Origin: Theocolax elegans | Taxonomy: Eukaryota > Arthropoda > Insecta > Hymenoptera > Cerocephalidae | Direction: 5' to 3' | Assembly (NCBI GenBank): GCA_026168455.1 | Contig: CM047428.1 | Coordinates: 37,228,121-37,292,120 of the forward strand | Length of the DNA stretch: 64,000 nucleotides | Part shown: positions 1 to 10,249 of the stretch, one piece after another | Layout of the letters: the number at the start of each line of letters is the position of its first letter | How positions within the stretch are numbered: the first letter of the stretch is position 1 | Translations under genes and position numbers: made by a program | Notes under the pieces: model-generated | The model's database searches: none | Seen by the model: the letters and a program-made list of their open reading frames with translations, nothing else | Told to the model about the DNA's origin: nothing

Positions 1-316
1 TTTACTTTTTGCAGTGTGTATTCTGAAAAACATTTGCATTGTGTACCCAAAATTTGGTGCATTCTATAATTATGATCAGACCACTTCACGAGGAATACCC
101 CATGTATATTCATCATTATTTTTTGCTCAATTAAATTTTTGTAAAAGAATAAATATCTAAAAATGATTAGAACAGTCTAACATATAGAAAAGTACGCTTT
201 TAAAAATCAATATTTGCTAGACGAAAACTTGAGCTGGACTCAATAATCAAGAAATTTTCTTCTGCATTATAGTTTCATCCACCAGGTTTTTTCGAAAGCC
301 TTTACTCGTATTCAAA
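1..316. other. Unassigned AT-rich sequence
   Basis: I see no reading frame, terminal repeat or recognisable motif here. It ends where similarity to the block at about 32.4 kb begins. Confidence 0.5.
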
Positions 317-717
317 AATTAGTATTGAAAGCAGCGAATGACGAAACTATTGTTATCCAGAATGCTGAGAAGAAAAGAAAACAAGTATTATGACTGAAAG
401 ATGAAAGAGCTTTCCCAAATACATTTTAAAAAGGGAATCCACAAAATAAATTCACCACAGTGCCAAATTTTAAAACATAGTTCTCGAAGATGCATAATAA
501 GATTTTTTGGAAATAATCTTATATCGCATATACATCACCTTTTGCTATTGACGAGTGACATAAATAAACCGCATACAATACATTATAGATAAAAAAATTT
601 AAAATAATATGCACACACTACAGTAATAATATACTAAAATTTAAACATATTTGAACCCTTGATTCAAATAATTAAAAATTAATTTAAATAGTGTAATATA
701 GAAGATAGTGTTGAGTT
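317..717 (-). repeat. 3' flank shared with second ATAD3 pseudogene copy
   Basis: This block is recognisably similar, with many substitutions, to 32379-33029. Landmarks shared by both are the stretch beginning ATTAGTRTTGAAAGCAGC and a later patch around TGATTCAAATAATTAAAAAT. It lies just downstream of the ATAD3-like coding remnant on the minus strand in both places, so it could be its 3' untranslated or genomic flank, duplicated together with it. An alternative is that it belongs to an unknown mobile element that picked up the ATAD3 piece. Confidence 0.55.
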
Positions 718-1216
718 ATATATTCTCTGTCTGGCTTTCTTAACAGCGTGGGCGCACTTTTCGATAATTATTTGTTTAGTGAAAACTTTGTCAGTTGAAG
801 CGTAAGCAGCAGCTAACCAGCCAACACCAATCTTTGCAAGCTCTCTACCAGACATACCTTCAGTCCAAATAGCACCATGGTCAAATTGTGTGATTTTGAA
901 TCTGTGTTTACCTTTATTTTGGCGACAGAATCTAATAGAAATTTTTCAAAGTAAAGCCTATAAGTCCTTACGTTCCTGTCGTCCAGGTAGCGAGAACTCG
1001 ACCATTTCGTCGGGTCGATCGTTCACTACCTAGTCAAATAATTCTGACGTATTGAAGATTACCACCAATGTGAAATTATTGCTCTATTCCCCGGTACGGT
1101 ACAGAAATACGTTTCACGTTTTCATGGGACGCAAATATTTGCTTATGTGTCTACTCGATTGTATTTGTAAGAATGCGTCAGTCTCGTAAATAAATAATAG
1201 TAGACCTCGTCGTGAC
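718..1216 (-). pseudogene. ATAD3-like AAA ATPase pseudogene fragment, copy A
   Basis: Minus-strand translation gives an almost collinear match to the C-terminal half of the AAA module of ATAD3 (belphegor in flies), a mitochondrial inner-membrane ATPase. Visible pieces in order are SRRGL followed by a decayed Walker B (LLFIYETDAFL where the family has DE), HISKYLR, FLYRTGE, a patch like ASNTPEQFDW (here IFNTSELFD), VNDRPDEMVEFSLPG, FDHGAIWTEGMSGREL and GWLAAAYAS, ending near KKARQR. Stops interrupt it at several points, for example after FLYRTGE and after RQERKDL. No intron is visible across the roughly 160 codons, so a processed copy or a single captured exon both fit. The P-loop half is absent. 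A second copy with different lesions lies at about 33.0-33.5 kb. Confidence 0.8.
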
Positions 1217-1822
1217 TACGAGGTCTAGTCGAAAACTTTATAAGTCCAGGCTAATTAGACTCAAAAAGTACTGTTTAAAAAAAAAAACATTAAGAGGCAG
1301 TTTTTCAGTTTTGAGAATGTGGCCACGGATTCGGTCTCGGTCATTGGTTAAATAATGAATGAATGTACAGAAAAATAACTACGTGTAATGAACGTCAATC
1401 TGCTTATCTGGATACTATTACCCTGTAAAAGTAATCACTCATTCATGTGGAAATCTCCAAATCACCAATTTCAGAAATTAAAAGAATATTAGGCGTATAC
1501 ATTAGGCTCTTGACAGCTAATACCACAGTTGCAAATTAGGTAATTGTGTAAATGGCAACAAATTCTAATTAGTATTAACAAACTTTTTTCTTTTTAATAT
1601 ATAATACAAAAAATCAACCCATTTTGAGATATTTAAGTTCAAAGTTGGTCATAAAAAGAAAAAAGGAAAAATAAAGTAATTTTTTCAACTGCTATAACTT
1701 TAGTACATATTCATTGATTGATCCAAAATCTTTTTTACATATTCTGGAACATATTCCCAGACTATATCTAACTTTTTCAACATTTTAAAATTTTGATCTG
1801 CTTACTTGACGTGAAATCATCC

Positions 1823-1868
<46 letters not shown>

Positions 1869-1899
1869 TTATTTATGTATTTATAATTTAGTAAAATTA
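1217..1899. other. Unassigned sequence with TA microsatellite
   Basis: No gene seen. A (TA)n run occupies about 1825-1865. The rest is AT-rich with no clear repeat partner in the window. Confidence 0.5.
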
Positions 1900-3490
1900 G
1901 CTACAATTTTTGTCTAGGATTCGTCTTCTACGTAATGAACTGATGATTTTAACGATGAATGGTGTACAGATGATGCTACTTCACAAAGTCGATTTTGTGA
2001 TTAGAATAGCAGTGATGCAAGTAGTTCTTCTGATGAAGGTGTACATTTTAAAAAATTGAAAGAAGTTATCCGCAGCGATGATTATATTAACATAAGAATT
2101 TCTTTTAAAAAATCTGATTTATTACATGCTGCTCTGAAATATAGTGATACCTAAACATTAAGTCAGTCAGGAACAGCTGATCTTTTTTAATTGATCAAAT
2201 GCATTTTGCAATAGAAAATATTACCAGAATTGCGTTATGAATGTGATGAAGTTACTTTATTGAAAAGTCCTTTATATCGTGATTTTTTACAATTATAAAT
2301 ATTGAAAATGATGTATTTTATTTACTTCAGCAAAATATAAAGTATTTAAAGGAGGTATTTCAAGGTAGGATAAGAGATATAAATATATTTGGTGATTTTA
2401 CTGACGGTTTGTTATATAAACAATTTTTAAGGTCATTACCTCAGGATGAAAGGATAAATTTTGCAACAGCTACATTTAATACTGATGGCAGATCTGTTTT
2501 TGAAAGTTCAGGGATTGATACAATTTAATGGTTACTATGGATGCAACTGGTGTTTACATCCTGGCGAATACATTGAAACAATGCGAGGAGGTAGTGTAAA
2601 ACATACCTTACAAAATAATTTGTCAAGAAAAAGAACGCAAAATGAAACATTACAACATATGGAACAAAGCTTAACCTGTCGACTTCCCGTTTAAGGAGTG
2701 AAAAGTCCTTCACGTTTAATACTTCTTAACAATTTTAATATTATTGATGGATTTGTACACGATGACATGCATTGCCTTTCTCTTGGCGTAGACTAACAAT
2801 TCTTATCATATTGGATTTAAAATAAAAACATGTCATATTCGTTGTGTGAGGAAGAAATTAATTCTATTAATAATATAATTATAAACCTAAAAGTTTCAAA
2901 TCAATTAACTCGATTATCCCGAGGAGTATAGAGAGAAATTGGTGGAAAGCATGTGAATGGGAAAATTGGATTTTATTCTACAGCATTCCAGTTATGTTAA
3001 GCTTTCCTCGTCTATTAATTTATATCCAACATTGGTCTTTATTAGTAGAAGCATTTTATTTATTAAATAAAAAATCATTAATCGTGCTTTCGTAGAAACT
3101 GCTCATGAACTATTAAAAAAATTTGTATTTTGTGCAGAAGTATATTATATTAAAAATGCCATGACGTATAACATTCACCAATTATTGCACTTATCGCAGA
3201 GTGTTCTTAATTGAGGATCGTTATGGGCACATACTGGTTATACTTTTGAAAGAGGCAATGGTCGACTGTTCCAAAAAATACATGCTGCAAAAGGAATAAT
3301 TCACCAAATATGCAGATCAATCAATGTAGTTCAAAGCGAAAGTTTATTGCGTCAACATATGACTTCTAAATTATATTCATCAATTCATTCCTATATTAAT
3401 CATCTAGAAAATAGAAAATTTCAGAATTCATTACAAATTGTAGGTATAAGGTATTCCGGCCAATGTAAGTCTACCGATTAAAGTTAAATT
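1900..3490 (+). pseudogene. CACTA/EnSpm-like transposase remnant, N-terminal and middle part
   Basis: Decayed plus-strand reading with many frameshifts and stops. Recognisable pieces in order: an acidic serine-rich stretch, then SDLLHAALKY, FNTDG followed by VFESSG, IQFNGYYGCNWCLHPGEY with a partial Cys pattern, GVKSPSRLILLNNF followed by IIDGFVHDDMHCLSLGV, IQHWSLLVEAFYLLN, and MTYNIHQLLHLSQSVLNWGSLW then TFERGNGRLFQKIHAAKG. These are typical of the large animal proteins with a Transposase_21-type domain found in CACTA/EnSpm-like DNA transposons. The longest open piece is only 2461-2694. The remnant stops where the Penelope-like element begins, and its expected C-terminal part reappears at about 6.64-7.0 kb on the same strand. 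Confidence 0.7.
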
Positions 3491-3630
3491 AATAAGTTAC
3501 AATTATCGAGAGAAAGTGTGACATAAAAAAAAATTTTTATATGAATAATAAGTCGATCTGATGGAGGCGAGGGAAGGAGGAAGAAAACACATTCACAACA
3601 CATTCACAACAACTCTATTCTTTATTTTTT

Positions 3631-3673
3631 GCACAACGTTTCGTTGGCTTGGTCTGCCAACATCTTCAGGTGC
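3631..3673 (-). ncRNA. Hammerhead-ribozyme-like motif in Penelope-like element tail
   Basis: On the minus strand the order is GCAC, CTGAAGA, one extra T, a stem GTTGGC-loop-GCCAAC, GAA, ACGTT, GTGC. This fits a hammerhead core (CUGANGA, stem II, GAA) with a 4-bp stem I (GCAC/GTGC) and a very short stem III; ACGT is self-complementary, so stem III could form between two tandem copies, as in dimeric hammerheads. Penelope-like elements are known to carry hammerheads. The T between CUGAAGA and stem II is atypical, so activity is uncertain. The mirror copy at 6521-6563 has CGGAAGA in place of CUGAAGA and should be inactive. Confidence 0.5.
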
Positions 3674-3886
3674 CTTTATTCAAACACAACAATTATTTAA
3701 AAAATTTTCAAAAAATAAATACATTAATTACAAACAAGACATACACTATATTAAGTATACCTTTTAAATTCGAATTAACGGTGAGTTAAAGAATCGAATG
3801 AACAGTGTCAAACATTAAAAGATGTAACGTGTATATATATAAACACGAGTACTACCACAGACATACATAATAATACGTCAGATGTA

Positions 3887-4215
3887 TCAGCACTTTAAAT
3901 CTCTAAGAATAGGAAAGTAAGTACTATTCAAAAACTTTATGTCATCTTTTGCATTAATATTATTACTGTCACATTTTCTATGAATCATTTCAGAAATTAG
4001 TCTTTTATTGTAATTCATTAATACATCTAAAATTTTTGTATTATCCCAATTAAATTCATGGTTAGAGTTTTTTACATGTTGATTTACAACCGAATCTGGA
4101 TTATTGTTTTTCACATGTTCATTGTTTCTGGTTTTTAAAGAACGTTTGGTTTCACGGACATATGGAAGCTGAACAATTTTTACATGAGCATTTATAAACA
4201 ACGTTTGTTGAACCC
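3887..4215 (-). pseudogene. Penelope-like element GIY-YIG endonuclease C-terminal part
   Basis: Open for 104 codons. The segment YVRETKRSLKTRNNEHVKN, then VVNQHVKNSNHEFNWDNTKIL and RLISEMIH, matches the region after the GIY-YIG catalytic core of Penelope-type nucleases: the Y-V-x-E/Q-T-x-R-x-L-x-x-R-x-x-E-H segment with its conserved Arg and the His-rich downstream helix. This domain nicks the target DNA for retrotransposition. The preceding core is degraded, with stops near 4215-4400. Confidence 0.75.
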
Positions 4216-4415
4216 ATTTGTCGGTAGCAAATTTAGTTTAGTTTACCTAATTTTATTACCAAATTTAAATGTTTTCTAACTAACGGCAACACTTGAATAT
4301 TGTAAGATAATAAAATGTTTGCTAATTTATCAAAATTATCTAAATAAGTTAGAGAAACATAGGTTAAACGATTTACTTTTCTATTATTTTTTTGAAAATC
4401 CGATTTTTTCCTTTG

Positions 4416-4890
4416 TTATAAATAATTTAATCTACTTTGTATGTTTTGACTAATAAATGTAATAGGGTAATTATTACTAATCAGTAATTTATTTATAATT
4501 TTTAAATTTTTTGTGTAAAATTTTGTATCTGCCAACAAAGAAGCTCTATCAACAAGATTAAAAACAATGTTTCTTTTTTGCTGCATTGGATGGTTGGAAA
4601 AATAATTAGTAAGTCTACCGGAATCAGCAAATAACTGTGATATTGGTGAACCCATTGGTGTTCCATGAATTTGCTTGTAATAACAATTGCTGATCACAAA
4701 AAACGTGTTATCAAAAAGAAACATAGTACATTTTATAATTACCTCGAACGGCATTTTGCACTTATTTAAAAGAGAAACTATTATTTCTAAACTTTTCAAA
4801 CTAAATCGCATGACACATTTGTTAAATAAGAATTAACATCTAGGGATAATAAAACATATTCATCATTTAATTTAATATTTTTTAATTTTT
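4416..4890 (-). pseudogene. Penelope-like element reverse transcriptase, core fragment
   Basis: Minus-strand reading from the SINE border gives DEYVLLSLDVNS followed by YLTNV (RT motif A region with the catalytic Asp), then a 131-codon open stretch with YYKQIHGTPMGSPIS (motif B). After PMGSPIS the expected palm motif with the second catalytic Asp pair is not present in normal form and the sequence jumps to a fragment with FSNHPMQQKR and TFISQNIQSRL, suggesting an internal deletion. It is continuous with the N-terminal part at 5150-5590, from which it is separated by the inserted SINE. Confidence 0.75.
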
Positions 4891-4898
4891 ATTAAGGA

Positions 4899-5107
4899 GG
4901 CCTGCGATGGCTCGGTCGGTAGGGCGTCGGGCTCGTAATCTGGAGGTCCCAGGTTCGATTCCCGTCCCCGCCGATTGATACAAGCACCACTGGCGAATGT
5001 ATTTTCACCAAGGGCTTTCTTCACCAAGACATCGTATGACCTCCGTCGCTGATTAGCACCGGTTTGGGAGCATAAAAAAAGCAACGTTAAAATAAAAAAA
5101 AAAAAAA
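4899..5107 (+). mobile_element. tRNA-derived SINE, full copy
   Basis: The head resembles a tRNA gene, with box A TGGCTCGGTCGGTAGG and box B GGTTCGATTCC spaced as in a tRNA, ending in CCGCCG. A unique body of about 110 bp follows, with the phrase TCACCAAGACATCGTATGAC, then an A-rich tail. It is flanked by AATTTTTATTAAG and AATTTTATTAAG, a plausible target-site duplication. It interrupts the Penelope-like RT. Other copies are at 5645-5720 (internally deleted) and 42415-42577 (minus strand). Confidence 0.85.
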
Positions 5108-5149
5108 TTTTATTAAGTTCAAAACTATTGTTGATGTGAGAATTTGGAT

Positions 5150-5590
5150 TTTTTAATAATGGTTTTATTTCAGAATATACTATTTTATAATAGGTTATTA
5201 TATAGAGAAATAATAGGTCTTAACAGTGCATCTATTTTATGTATTTTGGGTAAACCATACGCTTTAGCAAGATTAGTATTCGAACAAGTAAGAGCGTTAG
5301 TATGGTATTTTTTATTATGGAACTCATTATCATATAAATATCTTAGAATTTTCGCACTATCATTTTGAAAAGTTTTTAATTGTTTTTTTCTTAACAACTA
5401 GATAAGTTGAAGTGTCAGTAAATAATAAATCCATTTTTAAATTATAGTCAAATTTGAACATGCAAACTGTTTTATTGCCTTTATCAGAAATTGTAAAAAT
5501 ATATCTGGATTATCCTTAAGAAAAGGTTTTGTTAATTTAAAATTATTATTAGTAGTGAATTACAATAAAAGACTAATTTCTGAAATGATT
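5150..5590 (-). pseudogene. Penelope-like element RT N-terminal part, copy 1
   Basis: The minus-strand reading contains a patch like NPDIFFTISDKGNKTVCM, then MDLLFTDTSTYLVVKKKQ and KAYGLPKIHKIDALLRPIIS, the conserved start of Penelope-type reverse transcriptases (the DKGN and GLPKIHK signatures). It is 70 codons open from 5397 to 5185 with a frame break upstream. A stop and the SINE insertion separate it from the core at 4416-4890. Confidence 0.75.
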
Positions 5591-5644
5591 CATATAAAAT
5601 GGGATAATAAAACATATTCATCATTTAATTTAATATTTTTTAAT

Positions 5645-5720
5645 TTTTATTAAGGAGGCCTGCGATGGCTCGGTCGGTAGGGCGTCGGGCTCGTAATCTG
5701 GAGGTCCAAAAAAAAAAAAA
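5645..5720 (+). mobile_element. tRNA-derived SINE, internally deleted copy
   Basis: It has the same head as the SINE at 4899, from GGAGGCCTGCG through box A to CTGGAGGTCC, then jumps directly to the A tail. Box B and the body are missing. It lies at the equivalent position in the duplicated segment, so the deletion happened after, or during, the tandem duplication. Confidence 0.8.
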
Positions 5721-5797
5721 TTTTATTAAGTTCAAAACTATTGTTGATGTGAGAATTTGGATTTTTTAATAATGGTTTTATTTCAGAATATACTATT

Positions 5798-6172
5798 TTA
5801 TAATAGGTTATTATAATAGGAAGAAATAATAGGTCTTAACAGTGCATCTATTTTATGTATTTTGGGTAAACCATACGCTTTAGCAAGATTAGTATTCGAA
5901 CAAGTAAGAGCGTTAGTATGGTATTTTTTATTATGGAACTCATTATCATATAAATATCTTAGAATTTTCGCACTATCATTTTGAAAAGTTTTTAATTGTT
6001 TTTTTCTTAACAACTAGATAAGTTGAAGTGTCAGTAAATAATAAATCCATTTTTAAATTATAGTCAAATTTGAACATGCAAACTGTTTTATTGCCTTTAT
6101 CAGAAATTGTAAAAAATATATCTGGATTATCCTTAAGAAAAGGTTTTGTTAATTTAAAATTATTATTAGTAG
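5798..6172 (-). pseudogene. Penelope-like element RT N-terminal part, copy 2
   Basis: This is the same protein segment as copy 1 (GLPKIHK, LRPIIS and the DKGNKTVCM region), differing by an insertion near PIISSYYNN. It is produced by the tandem duplication. In this copy the upstream part of the frame (FTISDKGNKTVCMFKFDYN) reads through to MLRKKQ without a break. Confidence 0.75.
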
Positions 6173-6637
6173 TGAATTACAATAAAAGACTAATTTCTGA
6201 AATGATTCATATAAAATGTGATAGTAATAATATTAATGCAAAAGATGACATAAAGTTTTGGAATAGTACTTACTTTCCTATTCTTAGAGATTTAAAGTGC
6301 TGATAGATCTGACGTATTATTGTGTACGTATGTCTGTGGTAATACTCGTGTTTATATATATACACGTTACATCTTTTAATGTTTGACACTGTTCATTCGA
6401 CTCTTTAACTCACCGTTAATTCGAATTTAAAAGGTATATTTAATATAGTGTATGTCTTGTTTGTAATTTATGTATTTATTTTTTGAAAATATTTTAAATA
6501 ATTGTTGTGTTTGAATATAGGTACCGGAAGATGTTGGCAGGCCAAGCCAACGAAACGTTGTGCAAAAAAAAAGGAAAGAATTGTGTTTTCTTCCTCCTTT
6601 CCTCGCCTCCATCAAATCGACTTATTATTCATATACA
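6172..6637 (+). mobile_element. Inverted 3' terminal copy of the Penelope-like element
   Basis: Plus-strand sequence mirrors 3537-4020: the end of the nuclease reading (NYNKRLISEMIH, NINAKDDIKFWNS, LRDLKC followed by a stop), then the tail with the degraded hammerhead-like motif and the terminal CCTCGCCTCCATCAAATCGA. Together with 3537-4020 this makes long terminal inverted repeats of the composite. Confidence 0.8.
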
Positions 6638-6639
6638 TT

Positions 6640-7001
6640 AATAATTGCAGTGCAAATAAATATCACAAAACATACAAAAAAATTATTAAAAATAAATGTT
6701 TATATATACATCTTGCAAACGACGCAGGTTAAGATCTAACAATTCACTTGCTATCTTAGATGATGGTACATATGTTATAATAAGAGATTTTACAATTGAT
6801 CGACCCACATTAACACAATATATATTATGTAAGATTGTAAATGTAGAAAATGTAGTTTATTCTTTTAACATTAAAAAAATTGTCAATATACCATCTCGAA
6901 TTGTATCTCTTTCGACTAGTAAAATACTAAAAATATGCGTCAATGTCAAAACTGGTAATTGCGAGTATTTATGTGCTGTACCAAATTTGTATCATTATTA
7001 A
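6640..7001 (+). pseudogene. CACTA-like transposase remnant, C-terminal part
   Basis: Open reading from about 6700 to 7001 includes SLAILDDGTYVIIRDF and a terminal segment like CVNVKTGNCEYLCAVPN, which resembles the C-terminal tail of the same large transposase-type proteins as 1900-3490. It is on the same strand and begins right after the Penelope-like element, so I read it as the severed C-terminus of one gene. Without database comparison the link rests on resemblance and position. Confidence 0.5.
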
Positions 7002-7227
7002 ATAAATTAAGGTATTTTCTTATACATATTTTTTTTAATTTTAAGTTTATTTCAATCACCCATTTTTGGTCAAACTGATGCGAATGCAAATATTTATAAT
7101 TTCCATATAAGAAAAATGTTTATCTTATTTAAATTAACGATATTAAAAAAAAGACTTTTAAGAAGATACATTTACAGGATAACAACACTCAGGTATGCAG
7201 ATTTACGAACAATTCACTTGGTTACTT

Positions 7228-7396
7228 TTGTGTATTTTCCACGTACTTATTTCACGTGTATTTTTCAAGTATACTTGATACGTGTATATTTCATGTATAT
7301 TTTTCACGTGTATTTTTTACGTGTACTTTTCATGTGCATATTTGGAACCGAATTACACGTAATATTTTACGTGTATTTTTCACGTAAAAATATCAC
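7228..7396. repeat. Degenerate CACGTG-rich minisatellite
   Basis: About ten loose repeats of a 12-17 bp unit like TTTTTCACGTGTAT (variants TACGTGTA, TCATGTAT, CAAGTATA). The cores are palindromic CACGTG or close to it. Confidence 0.7.
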
Positions 7397-7888
7397 ATAT
7401 TTTTTTTTCAACAGGGCGAGCCTACAGCATCATGGAGACTTCTATTGCAGCTCATTTTATTCATAAAAAGTTGCTCTATAATGTACAATGAAGGAAATTT
7501 TGAATATGTAACTTTAAATTATTTAAAAATTACAAAAAAAAATTAAGTAGTTTTAATAATTGATTTTGAGTGGGAAATTTTTTTTAGTTGAATTTATAAA
7601 TAAATTATTTGATCGCTATGATATTTTACAAATTTTAAGCCGAGATGCATTGTTCTGTGATGCTCTGAAGCAAACATAGTTTTTTTTAAGCAACACTGTG
7701 ACTTTATTTATTAATATTATATATTAATATTTAGGGCTAACATTTACATGAACTATAGAATAAGCGTTAAACTTTCGAACTTGACAAAAAACAGCAGTAA
7801 ACTTCAGTATTTCAATCAAGTCATTAACAAAAGCGGTAGTGCGTTCTTTTTTACAACCGACGCTTAAAGCAAAAATGTGGGGAGCGCA
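7397..7888. other. Unassigned AT-rich sequence
   Basis: No gene, repeat partner or motif recognised. Confidence 0.4.
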
Positions 7889-8255
7889 TGCGTTAAAATC
7901 TCAACTGACTTTTCAATCAGAAAGCTGCTTAAACTTCCAAAATAATAAGAAATCTATTTCTGAATGTAGGGAGTCTTTTTGTTAAGTGATATAACACCCC
8001 CCAAATAAGCTCAAAAATCAAGATTGTAAATCATTTCAGACATATTTTTTATTTTTAGAAATATTTTCGATTATTAAAAATTTCTCGCGTAAAAAATTTT
8101 TAAATTACGAAAATATGTTTTGAACGCTTTAGAAGGGATGCCTTAAAAAGTTACTCTTTATATTCAGAAATTGATTTCTTATTATTTGTTTAGTTTAAGC
8201 AGCTTTGTGATTGAAAAGTCAGATGAGATTTGACATAAGATCTCCCGTGAGATTT
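7889..8255. mobile_element. MITE-like inverted-repeat element
   Basis: Arms of about 80 bp at 7889-7972 and 8163-8255 are imperfect reverse complements, sharing for example CTGACTTTTCAATCA and AAGCTGCTTAAAC. The outer part carries AAAATCTCAC, also found at the ends of the short element at 39741-39878, so the two may be related. No reading frame. Confidence 0.6.
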
Positions 8256-8627
8256 TCTAAGAGGGCTGTCATTGTTGACCATTTCGTTACCAGAACAACA
8301 CCAAATATTTATAATAATTTGTTAATTAATTTCCATTGACCTATTTTAATCGTGAAATGAATTTTAATCATGATCAAAAAGAAATTTAATTGTACTGTTT
8401 TCGTTTATATAGATTGAATCAATACTTCGGTACGAGCAGTTTTTTGTAAACAATACCAGTTGACAATTATTGGTTAGAAGAAAAAGCGGGTTACCTGTAA
8501 AAGTTACATAGACGAAATTTTTGTATTTCAGGGGACATGCCAGTGTTAAACATGTAAAAATAATTTGTAGGTTTTTAAGCTACAAAATTTAATTGAAATA
8601 TATGAAATCTTACAGGTCAGGACAGAA
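8256..8627. other. Unassigned sequence
   Basis: No gene seen. Near the right edge there is a short run of AGGACAG/AGAACAG units at about 8618-8637. Confidence 0.4.
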
Positions 8628-10202
8628 CAGGACAGGACAGCGGCGAAATATTTAAATATTTTTATTATTTTACGTTGAATTTGTACCTCTCGACAGTACT
8701 TTTTACAATACATATACAATACGATACAGTACAAGTATTTTTTACGATACCATAGACTGTATTTTAATTAAAATTTATATATTTTGCTTAAACTTCATAA
8801 AAAGTTTCTGCAAAAGAATGTACTGAAATCAAAGCGGAATAATCGACAAGTATTTTTTACCATACCATATTTTGTATTTTTCTGAATTAAACTTTTATAT
8901 ATTTTGCTTAAAGTCTATAAAAAGTTTTTATTAATTTCTACAAAACTGATAAAGAGGAAACTTCTTTTTTTTTATTCTTTTTAAATAAACAATGTCTATC
9001 CTTCCCGTGCTTCACATCAGTAGATAAACAATTTTATAGAATAATAATAATTCATTCATGCAAAATTAAATTCTGCATAACTAATAAAAAGTAATTTTTC
9101 TCTTTTTTATGCTCTTTAAATAAAATAATACTTGCACCACCATTGATTAAGTATTTCAGTCAAGCTATTTTTGACCTACTAATATCCTCTTATATCGATG
9201 GTAATTAGTAGGTTATCGTGCCAAATAATATGGTCAAATAAAGCATTCTAATGTTTTACATCTAAACTAAAATGTATTTTCGATTTGGAATTAGACGTGT
9301 ATATTCTTTTTTTTACCATAAAATTGTTATCAAGTACTAGTGTTTCATTTCACTGCAAAAACAAATCAAAATCAATCAATCGCTGTGTCGACACATAGTC
9401 CAACTTAGAAACATATAATGTCGTTATATAAATTTAATCTTACTTAATAAGAAAACTTAAAATATTGCATATGCAAATACGCTATTTAATTTAAATCAGA
9501 CGTATAATTCAAATGTAAGATGGCAATCCAACGCGCGGTGCAAGTGTTATTTTACTCAACGAGCATAGAAAAGAGAGAAATTACTTTTTATTAGTTATGC
9601 AGAAATTAATTTTGCATGAATGAATTATTATTATTCTATAAAATTGTTTATCTACTGATGTGAAGCACGGGAAGGATAGACATTATTTATTTAAAAAGAA
9701 TAAAAAAAAAGAAGTTTCCTCTTTATCAGTTTTGTGGAAATTAATAAAAACTTTTTATAGACTTTAAGCAAAATATATAAAAATTTAATTCAGAAAAATA
9801 CAAAATATGGTATGGTAAAAAATACTTGTCGATTATTCCGCTTTGATTTCAGTACATTCTTTTGCAGAAACTTTTTATGAAGTTTAAGCAAAATATATAA
9901 ATTTTAATTAAAATACAGTCTATGGTATCGTAAAAAATACTTGTCGATTATTCCGCTTTAATTTCAGTACTTTCTATTGCAGAAACTCTTTATAGAGTTT
10001 AAGCAAAATATAAGTAGAAATAGGATATGAGTAATAATTAAAGATTTTTTTATCAGATAACATTTTTGAAAGTGTGATTGGAAACCATACTTGCGAATGT
10101 TGACATCTTCGTAGAAGGTGTTTTATATAAAGTACTGTCGAGAGGTACAAATTCAACGTAAAGTAATAAAAATATTTAAATATTTCGTCGCCGTCCTGTC
10201 TA
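8628..10202. mobile_element. Foldback element FB1 with long subrepeat-bearing arms
   Basis: The left arm (8628-9145) and right arm (9520-10202) are reverse complements with modest divergence; the loop is about 375 bp. Outer ends read GGACAGCGGCGAAATATTTA and its mirror. Within each arm a segment with ACTTGTCGATTATTCCGC and TTTTTATGAAGTTTAAGC recurs two to three times, and the right arm has one unit more. The same subrepeats and the inner motif TGCACCACC occur in the larger foldback at 41.3-43.4 kb, so both are members of one family. No transposase is visible. Confidence 0.8.
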
Positions 10203-10249
10203 AGATTTCTCATTCATTTCTTGTGTCTTAATTCATAATCCGCAGTTAG

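Larger units (their letters stand above)
4848..6225. repeat. Local tandem duplication within the Penelope-like element
   Basis: The segment starting GGATAATAAAACATATTC at about 4848 recurs at about 5605 and both copies then run together to the shared stretch with AATGATTCATATAAAATG. The second copy lacks about 170 bp of the SINE. Copy 1 ends at the junction near 5600, where the sequence jumps back to the beginning of the segment. The copies are nearly identical, with small indels such as TAATAGG, so the event is recent or an assembly artefact. Confidence 0.75.
3537..6637 (-). mobile_element. Penelope-like retroelement with inverted terminal copy, inserted in CACTA-like remnant
   Basis: The main body reads on the minus strand: RT N-terminal part (about 6170-5150), RT core (about 4890-4416), GIY-YIG C-terminus (about 4215-3887), then 3' tail (to 3537). 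A second copy of the tail is present on the plus strand at about 6172-6637, giving mirror-image ends; the outermost part, around TATGAATAATAAGTCGAT, occurs at both borders in opposite orientation. Penelope-like elements are known for such partial and inverted terminal copies. A tRNA-type SINE sits inside the RT and a segment of about 0.76 kb is tandemly duplicated. All coding parts are broken, so the element is dead. Confidence 0.8.

Noticed and set aside
4915..4980. A functional tRNA gene
   Set aside because: Boxes A and B are present, but the arms do not close as a cloverleaf in my reading and the unit continues into a SINE body with A tail; other copies show the same structure.
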